Shown: positions 1 through 14,300 of the stretch, piece after piece
Layout: each line of letters begins with the position of its first letter
Numbering within the stretch: position 1 is the stretch's first letter
NCBI RefSeq assembly: GCF_963924245.1
Contig: NC_086287.1
Location: forward strand, 46,624,906-46,688,905
DNA: 64,000 nt
Direction: 5' to 3'
Source: Chroicocephalus ridibundus
Lineage: Eukaryota; Chordata; Aves; Charadriiformes; Laridae
The notes under the pieces: generated by a model
Told to the model about the DNA's origin: nothing
Seen by the model: only the letters and a program-made list of their open reading frames with translations
The model's database searches: none
Position numbers and translations under genes: made by a program

Positions 1-2178
1 TCTGTTTCAAATTCTCCTTGTTCTGGGAGTTCCCAACACCACAGATTGTGTGGACAGCAGAAATCTCTGCATACCCACGCACGCAGATCTGCGTCAGCTT
101 CTGGGATAATTACATAGGGCTCCTGCTTCTCCATAGGGAACTGAAGAGGAGGTGTCTTTCCTGAGGGGGCAGAAGCCGTACCGTTATCTCCATAGGCTTC
201 TAAGGCTATGAAAACAGAGGTCCCATCACACACATCAATCACTTTCTTTAAAATGCTCTTGTTCAGGCTGGAACAATGAAGAGAGTCAGGTCAACAGATG
301 ACCAGCAGGGCAGTTCAACCACTTACTCCAGCCTTCCCACTTCAGGAAGACAGGGGAAGGATTTCATACTAATGCATTTTGAGCAGAAAAATGAGTCAGT
401 TTCCTGGCAGATAATGAACCCTGTCTATTCACAGCCTTCAGTTCCAGCAGGTGCTTTCTCAAGAAGAGCAAGGGAGGGGGTCAGTTACATCATCACACAA
501 ACAGCCATTTGGTGCAATCAGTTAAATATGTATGTGGAAAAATGTTTAAAATGCATGCTAGCTATTCAACAGACCAGAACTGCTCAACTGGAGAAATCTA
601 GAGCCATCACTATTTTGGTTACAGTTATATTACTAAGTCAGATCACAGGTCCCTCTGTCTCCTCTTGCTCCAGGCCCAGAGAGCGGATGCACGCTGCTCT
701 ACTCTGAGTTCTCCAGACCAGATTCTCTAATAAGGGGCGAATAATTGGATGAGGGCACTTTGTCCCCAGGCACACTGTACCGTGTGAATTTATAGAGAGT
801 GTGAAGACTGAGCGCATGCGTGCAATGTATGTAAGTGACTGCACATCAAACGATTAAGGGCTTGTATCAGCATAAAAAAGTGGCATACTATATTTCCAAC
901 ATCTCCAGCTCCTCCACACACACAAGAAAGCTAAACAGAGCTTTTAGTTGAGCAAGCAGGCCTGAAACAAAAGGTCTGAGGGCCTGTCCATAACTTGGTT
1001 TCTTGGCAAAAGGAAAATAAAACAAAACTTAGAGATTGTTTTAACATTACTTATCTGAAGCCAGACAACAAGCTCTAGGAATCAGAGCTAGATAGTTTAA
1101 GCACGTCAAAGACCACCATTAATCATAAATTGAGCGCCGTCCCCTAGACAGAATACTACAAGTACGTGAACTCAATGCAAGCAAGCAAAAACTGGGAAGA
1201 GGAGCAACTGTTCCAGGTCAAGTGAGGTTGTCTGGACATGCTGCCCACCATGCAGCAGTTGGATCAGGAGGCTGTGGAGAAGACATGTGCAGACAGCACA
1301 GGAGACAGACAACCTAACAAAGGTTTTGAAGAAAGGGAAGCTATTCACACTTCTTCCCTGCCTGTAGGAAAGCTGAGAACTCATATGTTTTATGGTATCC
1401 TCAAACAGATATCTGTTTGAAGTCATCTGTCTTTAAACTTCTAAGCAATCTGTGTTTATCTAATACCTTTGTTGTATGGTCATTTCATACAGATTTTTCT
1501 CAAAAGAAGTTAAAAAAAACCCCAAACAAACACAACCACATAACCCACCCCAAAAAACAAAACAACCCACCCAACTCTAGATCTCATTACTCCTCAGCAG
1601 AAGCAAAAAAGCAAGCCAGTTTGGAAGCAGGTATCTCTCTCATCCTCATTAAGAAACATCACTGGAATCCAATTTCAACAAGTTCCCTTGCTGCCATGCC
1701 AGAGCAGGTGAACACAAAGTGAAGTCCCAGAATAATCCCATAGACAGACACCTGTAGGGAAACAGGTCTCCGTTCCCTGGAGATTGCAGAGAAATGAAGT
1801 TCACCTACTTCTTTTACAGGTGAGCTCCTCATTGCTAGTCCTAGACTACCAAAATAAGAGGTGGGAGAAGGGGAGTGGTTTGACTAGGGAAACATCATGA
1901 AGGTATTTGAGAAAGCAAAGTTATTTCTATACTGGCTTAATTTACAAGCCAAGCTGCTGCAAGAGTAACATGGGGAAAAGAAATTCTTTCCGCGTGCTAC
2001 AGTTATTGCTGTATATTTAAATCCAGGCCAAGAAAAAGAAAAGAAGGCTTAAGCCCTTCTGCAAGTTTGGTGAAGACTGCACATGCTCAGCTTTCCGAAG
2101 TACTCGGGGAAGCTCAGCAGCAGGGACTGACCTCTATTAGTCACCACAAGAGAGAAAGCACAAGGCATCATTTTCCCG

Positions 2179-2193
2179 CCCCCCCCCCCCCCC
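2179..2193. repeat. Poly-C tract (15 C)
   Basis: Uninterrupted run of C preceded by CCCG, inside the AMBRA1 intron. Runs like this are prone to length errors and to polymorphism. Confidence 0.9.
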
Positions 2194-2418
2194 AACTCTC
2201 AGTAATGATGTAAAAGGGCTCTAGCAACCTTACATTATTCTTAAATCAGGAAACCAGCAAAGGCGGGGGGGTGAACCTTTACGCAAGAAAACAGGCGCCT
2301 CTTTCATTTGCTCTTCTACATAACAACTACCAGCACATTCAAGAGCTCAAACCTCTACCACAGTCAGTAAAACAAAGTCTTTCCTACCCACAGGGAGGAG
2401 ACAGCAGGCTCTGTATGG

Positions 2419-2441
2419 AAAAAAAAAAAAAAAAAAAAAAA
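2419..2441. repeat. Poly-A tract (23 A)
   Basis: Uninterrupted A run in the AMBRA1 intron. No recognisable retrogene or SINE body lies upstream on the + strand, so I class it as a simple repeat. Confidence 0.9.
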
Positions 2442-3542
2442 GCTGGAAGGGTGGAACAATAACCTCAGAGCTCACGTAGACATCAACTGACCATTTAAAT
2501 ATCATGGCAGCCTGTTTTACAGTTCCATCTGTGGTTACATTCTCATGATAAGACTAATTTGTATTTTCCATTTTTAAGAAAGGCCAAACAAACAATACTT
2601 GCCAAGTTTGTCCAAAACCTGCACATCTCACCCATCACCACAGCTAATTATCATGACTAAATGTTTGTGTCACCTTCAGATTATCACTTCACTTCATGTT
2701 TATCACTGACAAATTAGGTCTTCATTCATTCCTCTGTGTCCAGGCTAACATTTCCAGAAATCATTTCCCCACCCCACAGTTTTGGCCTTCTCCCCTCAAG
2801 CTCCTCTTCCCAAACACACACCTAAACCTCTTGTCTCTGCTTGGAAACCCCTTCATAACTTCTATTTACCCCACTGCTCCTCACTAACTATTGAGATATT
2901 ACTTACTTTGATCACCATCATTTTCAAGAATTGTAATAAGCATCTTCGTAATTATTTCTTAACAAACCTGAAAACAGCACAGCATAAACTTTTCCAAAAC
3001 TATCACATTACACATGGAGGCTAAGAGGTTGCCAGAAAATCCTTCTTTCCACAGCACAGGTAAGGTCTACACACCGTAAGTCAAATAAAATGCTGAGCCC
3101 AAACTACAAAGGCAAGGACACCAGGCTAGCAAGGTTTACACAAGTAATGGGCCTGAATGTGAGGGGTGGGGAGAAATTAATATTGGGTAGATCCATTTAG
3201 ATTTGGGACAGGCCACTTTCTTACTGATGTGCAGTCTGAGGAGCCAGCACCATAGTGCTGCCTCTCTTCGCCACAGCTCAGCGGTGTGTCCCCCTCCTGC
3301 CCAAGTCCCCCTGTTTCAGTGAGCTCAACACGTCACTGCCGCAATAGATATTAAATTCTTGAATAAGCAAGCCACAACTGCTATAAGCAATTAGGAAAAA
3401 AAACAGTAACAACGCGGGTTTAGTGAAATAAGGAACTAAACCAAGATGCAATACACTAGCTATGTGTTCTCTCTCCACAAGAAGATGCATTTTGAAGCTT
3501 TAGGTAACGCAATTCCCTCCTGCTTTAGATCCCTCCCCCTAC

Positions 3543-3560
3543 AAAAAAAAAAAAAAAAAA
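3543..3560. repeat. Poly-A tract (18 A)
   Basis: Uninterrupted A run in the AMBRA1 intron. No target-site duplication or source sequence is apparent. Confidence 0.9.
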
Positions 3561-6500
3561 GTAAAGGGAGTAACACTACCCTCTTCTCTTATTTTGATGG
3601 TAAATTTCAGTCACAGACCTGTCTCCTAGTAGGCAACTCTGTACCCGTGGCAGGGAGCAAGGAAATGTTCTGGTTGTTTTGTTTTTAAGGCTTTTCTAAG
3701 GTTTTTTAAGGATATGAGTGATAGGCACCCTGTCATTCAGTGCTTTGCACAGCAAGAAAGCTACCAGAAGCCAATATATGCAGAGATCTGAACAGTCTGG
3801 TCATTTAAATCAAAAACCAAAGCAGTACATCAGAAGCTCAGGCTCCAGCAGGAACCCAAGAACAGGCTGTAAAAGTGACTATACTCTTTCTCATTTTACA
3901 TACAGCACTCATCATTGCTCGGGCAGGAATGGGAGTGTTCCTACCCTGTCAACCTACTTCAACCACAGACTGGTCCCTGTTTGACCCACAAGTCAACACC
4001 ACACCTACTATTTAGAAGCAGAAGAGGCATCCACTCACAGCCATGAGTAAGCCATGCCTATTTGCATCAGCAAAAAAAAAAAAACCTCCAAACATACTCA
4101 CGGCCTTCTCATGGAAAAGCCTAAAAGTTTAGGTAATAGTTTAAGGCATACTCGAAAAAGAAAATAAACACAGCCCAGTGGAATAGGTGACCACCCAAAC
4201 TCCAGCCAACCCCTGCCAAGGATTCCTCCAGAAAATAAGCCCCATATTATGGAAGTCTTCTGAGGAAGGATGAGCAACTGTTTAAATGCAAACAAAACCT
4301 TTGAGAAGGCAGACTGCAAAGAAAAGTCTGCTCCAGGCTTGGTAGGCAATGAGCAGGAAGTCCAGACAAATTCTGCAAAGTTGGTCTTTCACAGCTCTAA
4401 CTCAGGGGCATTTGCATATCAGAAAGACAAAATATCTCCTTCACCTCGAGATCCACATCTGTCCCTTTCAAACCTTTGCAAAGCCAGGAGGATAAGCTGC
4501 TCCCTTGTTTGCATTCTGTATCAGAGCCATTTCCCCTCAGGATCCCCATTCATGTCTTTCCTCAAACACTGAAGAACTTGCAAATGTATTGTAACTGAGG
4601 AGATAGCTGCAATTTAGGGCTGGGGGCAGGTGGTGGTCCTCAAGCTACCTTGCTTTATACAAGAACTCAGAAACTTTCTGGTTCTGCAAGGAGACAAGGA
4701 AAGCAAGGAGCAGAAGCAACATTACCCCCTTGTGGCGGTAAAGCAACATGGAAATGAAATAAGTTCTGAGAAATTCAAAAGGGAACTTTTCATACCCGTT
4801 GTACATATGGAGAGCTACATACTACCAGAAAGGCCATCAAGACCGAATAAAGACATGAGCTGGTGTCACTGTCCTGCCCAAGCAGGTGAGAACGGTACCA
4901 CCACTTCCGCCTTGCTGCACCTGGTGTTAGTTCAGGCCTTTGCACGCCTAACAAGAGCAAGGCACAGAGCTCTCCTTCTGGCTAACAGATGAAAACACAG
5001 GTAGAGCATTTACACCTTTCTAAGGAAAAGACAACACAACCAAACTCACTCATAACGTATAGCACCGATGACTTGATCATATTTATAATTCTGTGGCTTT
5101 CTCATCTCACCTAGACAGAAATCCTAGATTGCTAAGTGCCACGCAATCTTAGCTCAGGAAAGAAGACCGGGTTCACATCGCATAGCAAGAATGCAGGCAG
5201 TAGGGACTTCAGTCCTCCGACAAGAGCTGGCAAAACGAAAGACAGAAATTTCACCCTGGCCCCTGTTACATGGTTCCAGGGAAGCTAGTCTGCATGTGTC
5301 ACTTGTGCACACCACATACAACAGACTGAATACACATCAAAAAGCGATGCCTTTGGTCAGCTGTGCAACTTCAGCAAGTTTCCACAGTACTGTGAACTCT
5401 GAACTTTTAAAGAAAATAAAGGAGTTTATACAAGTGTCCCCAGACAATACAAACTCCCCCACCTCACATATGCTTCTTCCTACCTGTGTGCATGACAAAA
5501 CCATCACCCGGGACACTTCAAAAGACTTCCCAGGTGTTCAGATAGCTTCAATAGTCTATCTTGTCTGCCAAACTAAATAGGTGAGGCAAAGCAAAAACAT
5601 TACACATTCAAAAGACACAGGCACATAAATCACTCATACCACAGCCTACACAATTTGACCTCTGGAATGAGTGCAATGGAGTGGTTAGAGAAGTTTAACA
5701 TAATTGCCAGACAAAGCTTCTTAATGGATGAATAGGATAACAAGTGTTTCCTCATGAAATGCAGGTTTCATGCAAACCTGCCTGTCAATGGGACAGGGCT
5801 CATCTTTCACTTGCAGTAATTCATTCAAATCCCTAATCAAAACAGGTAAACAGTATCAGAATTACCCCTTAGTGTATTACAAGCAGCTAACTTTTGAATG
5901 CTTAGAGGATGAGTTTCCATTTGTGTTATTTTTCTTTTCCCCCTTTCTAGGGATTGATTGACAGGATAAGGTTGGAAATATGTCAACAAGGACACAGATG
6001 GCGATACTTGCACCTTGCATCCATTCTAGAAAGACTGTGGCCTGGGGAGTGCCATGCCAGAACCTAGAAACAACACTAGATTTAAAAGCAGAAGATTTTC
6101 TTTCTTGTCAAATAACACACTTGTGTCATATTAAAATAGCCAAAGAGGTGGCATTTGAATACCTGGATCAGTTGCACTAGACAGCATTGCACTGTACCTG
6201 TCATTAACTGATGAGCTGAAATATATTTCAGTGGAGACCACTTCTAGGATATCATTTTTTTAAGAAGGTGACACTATCTCCTTTCAAACAAGCAGCTGAC
6301 TAGAAGAATCCTCTTTCATTCCCTGTTCAGCTTTTCATTATCAACCTGAATTGGCCCACACAGCAACAATGGCTTAAAGTACTTATAGGATCTTTTCCCT
6401 CACTAAGATTACAGTATTAACACAACGATTCCTCAACCCATTTTTTTAATTAACAGGAATTATAGAAAAATTAAACTAGCTATCACCTGTTGCTCAATTA

Positions 6501-9500
6501 TCTTTCCTTTATCCAGATCTTGCCAATAGCACCAATTTTATGCAGCACATTTCACATGACAACTTCAGGGATTTCTGAGGCTCTTTTCACTTTGATGTTA
6601 GAGGCAAAGATAGATCCACAGGGTAAAAAAACCCTACATTTGAATTAATGAGATCAGCCTGGAGAACCTCAAAAAAGCTGAAGCTCTGTCTCACCAACTT
6701 CTGCTTACGGTAGACCATAAACCTTCCCCAATTTCATACATCACTGACACGGCTTTAAGTACACAGAGCTCAGCGCCTGTGCTGCTTTCAGGCCAAGCTG
6801 AATGTGACAGGACTGCTGTACTGCCGAGGCTCCCAGTGACATGTTCCTCCTAAGTGAGGTGCCAGAGCTGTTAGTCAGGAATAGCTTCATTACATGCTTA
6901 TTAATGCCTTCGTGATTAGCCCAAGATAATTAGCCCAGAACCATCAGAAAGAGCAGAATTCTCTCCCTACCCAGATGACATAGCTGCATCAACAGAATTC
7001 AAAGAACAGACTTCATTAAACTACCTATTAACTTAACTGACTCTCCATGTCAATGTCTTCCCAGTGAGCAACTTCTCAGCCAGGCAAGACAGGTCAAGGA
7101 ATGGATCCTGCCCACGGACAGGGAATGAAAATATATACACACAGTTTCCAGATGCAATTTTTATCTTAAGCTTTTTGGCTGGCCTTTGAATACAGAGCTC
7201 AATTGCCCAATGACGACATCTAATGGAGAGACAAAGAAGAACAGAATACAGAAAAGGTTACAGGCAAGTACGTGGATGTCCCCTGATGCTAAGAACTAAC
7301 CTGAGGTCCACAGGCACAAAATTACATTGATTGAGAGTGTGTACGTAGTTATCACCTGTACCCTAAGGCTTGAAGGCTTACCTTCCCTCCTCTATTTCCC
7401 CAGCACTTTCAGCATTACATAGCTTACATCTCATGACAGTTATCCACCATCTTTGCATTCTGCAGCTACAAAGGTTAATAGACATTTTGGACTCTGCTGT
7501 GCAGGAGGGGTTCCAGCACTTCCCATTGTGAGAGCACACCCTAAGCCAGGATACAAGAAGGCTGGATGTGAGGATGTTCATTCTATGCAAAAATTAGGTA
7601 AGTGGGCGCTTGCTGACTTGTTATTGCTCTATAAGGAAAAATATAACAGCTAATTTGAGAAGGATAGAAAATTACACCTGCAGAATATAGCTACCCCACA
7701 TGCAGGCTTCCTTTTAAGGGGAAAGATTTCATAAAGCTCCCCACAAGTCCACCCAATGGGTTCAACAGGAAAGCAAATTAAGTTTTACTTCAAGGAAATT
7801 GCCATGAGCACTTAATACCAGAATGCTCACTGCTTCCAGCTTCCTTACCTCAAGTACTCTACAGTTACCTTAACTTCAGCTAGAAGGGAAGCAGGAGCCC
7901 CTGCCATGCCTGTTCTTGAGAAAGGCCCGATAACAGCAGCAGGAGATTGGGAAAACTAAAAAGAGTCCCTGCAATCTTCTCTGCAACCTCTGCCAGAAGG
8001 GTTTCACTAACGGTTTCATCTTACAGAAATTCCTCTGGAATTAAGTTTACGCATTGAACTACACACAAATTAATGTCTCAGCAAAAAGCACCTGTTTGCA
8101 CAGACTACCAGGGAGGCAGCTAACCCCGCACAGATGCTACAGCCACCGAGTAGGCGGCAGCAACCACCACGGGTGACAGGCCAAGTGACCCAGAGATTCA
8201 GTCACACACTCCAGCTGTCAGGCAGCAACCCGTCCAGCTCCTGCACACCAGGGTGGACTGAGTTAATGCCTCAGGGCATTTTAAAATTATACAAATCCCA
8301 CAGATCATATCTACAGATCCCGCCACACCTCAGTGTCCAAATACGTGCCAACTGCCTGATCAATAAAAAGGTTATTTGCCTCCGTTATTTCTGACACTAT
8401 GGTGACTCGGCCCAGAGAACAAGTTACACAGTGGAGATGATATGAGCATGTACAGCTATTTCAAGAGGAAGACAATGCAAGAGTTTAATGCCATTTTAAA
8501 GCTAAATTTGTCAGCTCCTTCTCACCTCTCTGCCCTTTAATAGGGGACTAGAGGATATCTGATTTAAATCAGCTGCACGTAAGTCCAGGCCCAAGAAAGA
8601 AGTAGTTATCATGTAATCAGCTTGAGACTCTCATTATGGCAGGCTATAAAAAAAAAAACAAACTGGGGCAAGGATTTAGAAGCAGATGAACAATTTCATG
8701 ACCACCACCACTTATTTGCTATGCAACTACAGCAACAAGGCAGGCAGACACTGTTCCAGCCTGAGTATAATCAGCTTATCTGCAAGGAGGAGGAAAGAAT
8801 TCCCTTTCCTCCGGCACTCCTGTGTACAAGGCCTCCTCAGTCAGTTACATCTGCATCCAACCTGGAAACTTTGCTTTCCCAAAGCACGAAGCATCCACTT
8901 CTGAGAAACAGCAGGGGTGGACCTTTCCTCTGACAAGCGCACAAACCACTTGACAGAGAGGATGGCAAACTGAAACCCAGCAGTGAAATCCTGTGCAAAG
9001 TACCAGTGTAGCTGAACCGTCCATACAAGCCAGTGGAGACACTTTCACACAAAGCACAGGTCCTTCCTGGTGCAAGTTCAATTTGGCTCATTCCGTTTCC
9101 CGCAACATTTGAAGTATAAAAAAAAAAATACCCTTCCAAAAATGAATCACCTTCTTAAAGAATACAGCAGAGCCTAAAATTTTCAGTAATCAGCATGCCC
9201 CCAACCAGCTCACCCTAGATTCAGGTCAATGGGAGCCACTTTCAAAACTTACCCCTTTATCAAAGGCAAGCAAACTGCATAGGTTTGACCGAACACTCAC
9301 AACTAAGATACATGCTCCAACCACTGATACAGAGCTTTGACTTTTTTTGCCCTATACGGCAACAGCAAGGAAATGACTGTTAACCCTTCCAACACAACAA
9401 CTATGACCTCAACAAGATACAACACTCAAGAAAGCAATTCTCACTACTCATGCCAAATTTTCCATGCCTACACTGGAGAGATCCCCCATGTGCAGCACGT

Positions 9501-9883
9501 GCTCGGTATGGGACACAAAGGACAGCATAGCAAATCCTGCGTTACCACCCTTCCGCACTGTCTGGGAAACACCAGGAGCACAGCTCGCCCCAGAGATCTG
9601 CTGCCAGAGCCTGTCCTGTTGGCTGTCTGTACTACCATCCTCCCTTCGCATTGAGAGGTCTGGTGTTTGTTCTTACAACCTTCGGACACCCTCAGAACCT
9701 ACTTGTAGCATGACAATGGCAGCTATAGAAGACATCAATGCAACATCTCTATTTTCATCTACATAAATAGCACACAACCACATGAGAAAAGGTTTTTAAC
9801 TCTGAAAATACTGAAAAACTCAAAACTAGATGGGAAAGGTTTAAGAAAAAAAATAGAGGAGGAAGGCCAAGCATATATCTTAC

Positions 9884-11343
9884 CTCCTGAGTGAATCCTC
9901 CTCTGAGCTTTCCTCAGGCATTTCCTGGTTTAAGGCCTCCTGTGATACATTCCCAGGTCTGCTTGAAGCCGACTGGCTGTAAACTCTTTCCCAGTGCCCC
10001 GTCTCCTGGTTAAAGACCACTCCCACGGTCCTCTCCTCCTGCGGGGTGGAAGAGCTGCCCAGCTGCAGCCTGCTAGAGGCAGGAGCTCTGCCCTCGGTTC
10101 TCTCTGCAGGCTGCACCTGGCTGGTATTTGGAGGCACACCCTCAAACGTGCTTTGGACCTGCCCTGGTGTGTAGCTAGGCGTGCTTCTTTCCCAGCGCAG
10201 CGTGTCATTGTTAAAGGTCAGCAGGTTATGACAAGCGCGACAGCGGTTCAGGTGACCCCGGGACAAATTGGAATTGTTTTCACTGCTGTGTGGAGTCTGC
10301 TGATGGGAGGGACCCGGCCGATCAGGCTCAATGTTGTTGTTGAGCATTTCTTGAGCCTGTTGCGACTGGCTGGGCTCCCCACCAATCCCCTGATCTAACT
10401 CCTGAAGCCGGTCATATTCCAGGAAGAATCGCCTCAAATCACACTGGAGCTCATTACGGATGCTGGCCGGATTGCTCGGGCCAGCGCTACTACCACTGTC
10501 CGCCTCAGCCCCTGGGGCCAGAAAGCCCCTCCCTTCTGTCGCAGAGGTATAGACTGATGCCTGGGAACCTCCCTCCTGCTGCCTCAGCACCGACAGCAAG
10601 CTCACGGAGGAGGCACTGGTCCTAGGGGGAGGCATGGCTTCCAGCTCTGACCGAGAGCTCATGTTCAGCACTGTCCTGGACCAGTCAGACCCACCTAAGC
10701 CCGAAGCCATCTCTCTCGCAGACTGTTGGTACCGGGACTGGTGGCCTGCCAAGGGCCCGCTGAGGGACCGCCGTGTGGGGCCCAGGCTAAGGTTGCGCAG
10801 GGTGTTGCCAGCAGTGCTGCTCTGAACTGTGCTGAAAGCAGAGGGCCTGTTAAGTATCCCCTGCTCCTCCTGCACTACAGATGCCTGCTCTGGGGGTTGG
10901 TAAGGCTCTGTCTGCACAGAGGAGAAGGAAGTGCCAGTGGCCCCAGAAGACGTGGAGGGTGCGTTTTCCTGGTGTGGGAAGAGAGAAGAAGGAAGTCTTG
11001 CACTAGAGCATCGGCTGCAAAGGCACAACATCCCCAGGTGCTGGCAGCACTCTGCTGTGGGATAGCTGACACGCTCCCGGAGCCTGTTATAGACAGATGC
11101 CCTTGTGTTCTCACTGGCTGGAGGCGGAGGTGGTGGTGGTGGCGGTGGTGGAGGGGATGGGGTAGCAGAGTCTTGAACACTGTTTTGCTCTCCCACCTGT
11201 ATGCCAGAGGAGCGGGAGGACAACATATGCAGGAAGTTGTGGAGGAGGGGTGTGCGCCTCACAGGCTGAGAAGGAAGGATAGCGCGCTGACGATAATGCG
11301 GCATCTCTGTGCTGTCCACGGAGATTTCCACTTCCTCATCGCT
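9884..11343 (-). CDS. AMBRA1: AMBRA1 large linker exon (residues 207-693)
   Basis: A single 1,460-nt exon, starting [10 protein letters not shown] after TGCAG and ending SSEEDSLRR before GTAAGA. It encodes the Ser/Pro/Gln-rich disordered linker of AMBRA1. Visible blocks include [20 protein letters not shown], the 12-Pro run (11119-11154, residues 270-281), a Cys-rich patch, [20 protein letters not shown], a likely helical segment [20 protein letters not shown], and [14 protein letters not shown]. The frame meets a stop only at the donor (the AGG|TAA read-through), which agrees with splicing there. The reverse strand is also open by chance over part of this GC-rich exon. Confidence 0.97.
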
Positions 11344-14300
11344 CTGCAGAAGGAAGGAATCAAAGTTCAGCCACCTTACAGCAAAATCCTATACCTCCAA
11401 ATAAAGAGCAGAAAGCCAGCTACCATCCCAGACAGATGAAAGGATGCAATAAGTCCCGTCCTACAGGCAGTGACTTGCAGGAAGCCAGCTGACTCTTTAT
11501 TTCAAAGTTCATTTTATGGATCCAGACAACCTCTTCCTACAGCCCAGTGAGCTTTGACAATACACTGTTCACACCAACAGAAGCATCAGCATCTGAGGGT
11601 CAGCAGCCATGGGGAGCACTGTTAATACCTAGCGTAGCTTCAAATCCAGCAGAATGTCACAACAGAACTGAAAGAGTAAGGCCATCGGGACATCTGTCCC
11701 AGCTCTAATGAGACAGTAAGGGCAAACCAAACACACTTGGAAGAGCTCTTTAATAGCCCTGCACATAACACAAGAACATTCATGTGACCAATTAAGGCGA
11801 GACAGAACTCGGCTTAGAAGGCTTTTTCAGAAAAGCACAAGGCTGCTTAGGTACAGACTTGGGTTAAGGTATGTAGAGCATCTTTTAATTAGTCAGTCAA
11901 TACAGATACTGTCATTCCCCTTACCTGCTGATTAGAAGGGTTAACAATTGCTGTGAGCAAGTAATGTCCCAAGGGATCAAACCGTACCAGCCTAAAATAA
12001 AAGCAAGAGCCAGAGTATCAATCATCAGTTCACATTCCACATTGACACAGGAAGCTCGACACAGCAGGGAAGAAAATCCCACATGAAACATTTGCAATGA
12101 GAACATTACTACATTACCACCATCTTCTTCTGAAGGACATCAAAAAGTTTACGTATTAAGAAGAAGAAGACATACGTATCTAGCTGAAGACTGCAGCTAT
12201 TTTGTAGTCCACAGGAATACTATACAGAAGTTAAAAGCTGGAAGCAAGGACTGCTGTATCAAATTGAAATAGCCAGGAAATCTTAGAGAATATGTGTATA
12301 AATATTACACATTGGAATTTGGTACAATGGGAGAGATTAACTTTCCTTGAGTGTTACATCATTGTCTTATTCTAAATTGCTCAAAAGAAGGCACCAAGTT
12401 TCCTGCAACGCAGTTTCCTGCACCAGAGTAATAGCTCAGCACTCTCTTCCAGCAACTTCTGGGTTCTCTCATCCTTAAGGCTAACAAATTTAATTACTAA
12501 GCTTACAAATGAACACAGAGTAGATCCTGGGCGTTTATTGGGCACACATCAGATTACAAACACGAGCCAGCAAGCTAAGGTATTATTTCCAATTGCTTTT
12601 TTTCCTGTGCACAGAACTGGTTTTCTACCATCTGGGTCAAGGAGCTGCAAGTGATGCTTCTCTCCTCAGCATCCCAGAGCAACCCCCCCGCCTTCCCCAA
12701 ATCTGACCATTTTTCACATACAAGTGTTATATTCTACCAGAGGCAAGAACTCACCTGACCCGCTCCATTTCACTGGCTGTTTTCACCACTGCAAACGGCT
12801 CCCGACGACTCCAGTCCCAGAAATGTATCTCATTGGCAGTTGCAATCAGCAAGAGCTGAGCCGTAGGATGAAAAGCAAGCGACGCAATGGCATTGTTGCT
12901 ATCTGTGAACCAGCTCTCACTTCCACCCTGAGTGAGGAGTCAAGAATCACAAGCAGTTTATCACATAGTTTGATATCATTAGGTTTCCATGTATGTGCCA
13001 TCTCTCCAAGACTCTGCCTACAGCACAGAAGTGACATGCTTTCTTGGCAACAACAGCTGCTTTCATACAAGGTCATGTGTTAGTCTAGAACGTAACACTC
13101 CCTGCAACAATGACCATAGATGTATTTTCATTAAGTGTGTCTCAGGCAGCCCGTAAAAACATTGCATCAGGTAAGTATACGTGCTTTGTCTCTGTGCCAA
13201 TCACCAGACTATAGGCAGAACTGGCAGAGCAGCATCTTCTCTAATGAAGAGTTCAGATATGCTCAGTGAAGTGAAAAATGGCACATCTTTCACATAAGCT
13301 AAATGTGTACCTCGCACAAAGTTCTGCAACATTATCTGTAGCACTCCAATCAAATAAACAGGCAAGGCTAAGGAGCACGACCTACCTGGTGGGACTGAAC
13401 GAAGAATGTGTCACCTCCTCTCTAGACAGAAGAGGATGACTATGATCTGTTCTATGCTTTTAGAGACAGTTCCCATCAAAGCTTCCAAACAGCTCTCTTA
13501 CCAGGCAACATTTGGGAAAAACTCAGACAAAAAATGTCACCACCCACCACATCCCAAAGGCATATATTTTTCAGGAAAGACTTACGTGTAAATCCCAAAT
13601 TCTAACCTCCCCATCTAGGCATCCTGAAGCAATGAGGCCCGGGATGGTGGGGTGGAAGGTAACACACCAGGGAGTGCGGCGATGTCCAACCAAGGAATGA
13701 ACGCACTTGCCCGTTTTCACCTCTGTGATGTAGATGTTGTGGTTCACGTGTGTGGAAGCCATTAGGGTCCTGGGAATGCAGAAGGTAGGACAAACATTAG
13801 CATGGGAAGAGTACAGCAAAACTAGACCATGGTTAGCTTCATCTCAACAGGGTCTGTTCACACCTAACCCAGCAGCTCTCACACACAGAGCCCCAAGCTC
13901 AAAGGGAAAGAGGCTACTGCTTCACCAATGGCCACAAAGCTTCCTGTGGCCAGACTTTGGGGTCCATGCAAACATGGCCTCATCCGATCTGCAAGCACAA
14001 ACTTGACCTTGAAAGTCAGAATGAACATGCAGCTCAGAAGGAACTCCTGAGTGACAGTTAGGGGCAAATAAATATTCCCAATTCTCCACACCATCTCAAC
14101 TGCTGTCAAATCAAGTGACACTAAGAGAGATCCCACCTCCACTGCTGTTTCTAATACACACATCATTCTGCTCTGTTCTTTAGTCCTAGATATCCCAGTG
14201 GGTGTGCCACATCACTTGGCATGATGTGCTAAAACACCCTGTACTCCCTCAAGTTTCTTATGAAATCCCACGGTGGCCACACAGATCCTTTTTCCTTAGA

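Larger units (their letters stand above)
1..9883 (-). other. AMBRA1: AMBRA1 intron downstream of the large exon (partial)
   Basis: About 9.9 kb with no exon I can recognise on either strand. The next expected AMBRA1 segment (after SLRR, in human beginning RLLESSLISLSRYD) is not found, so it should lie left of base 1. It contains only simple tracts: C15 at 2179-2193, A23 at 2419-2441 and A18 at 3543-3560. The open frames here are short, overlap on both strands and carry no family signature. Confidence 0.75.

Noticed and set aside
276..707. A 143-codon + strand frame at the left end
   Set aside because: No recognisable domain, ordinary composition, and it lies in an AMBRA1 intron on the opposite strand. 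Such lengths arise by chance in 64 kb.
10726..11439. A 237-codon open frame on the + strand opposite the large AMBRA1 exon
   Set aside because: It is the antisense shadow of a GC-rich coding exon, has no family signature, and the minus-strand frame is unmistakably AMBRA1.
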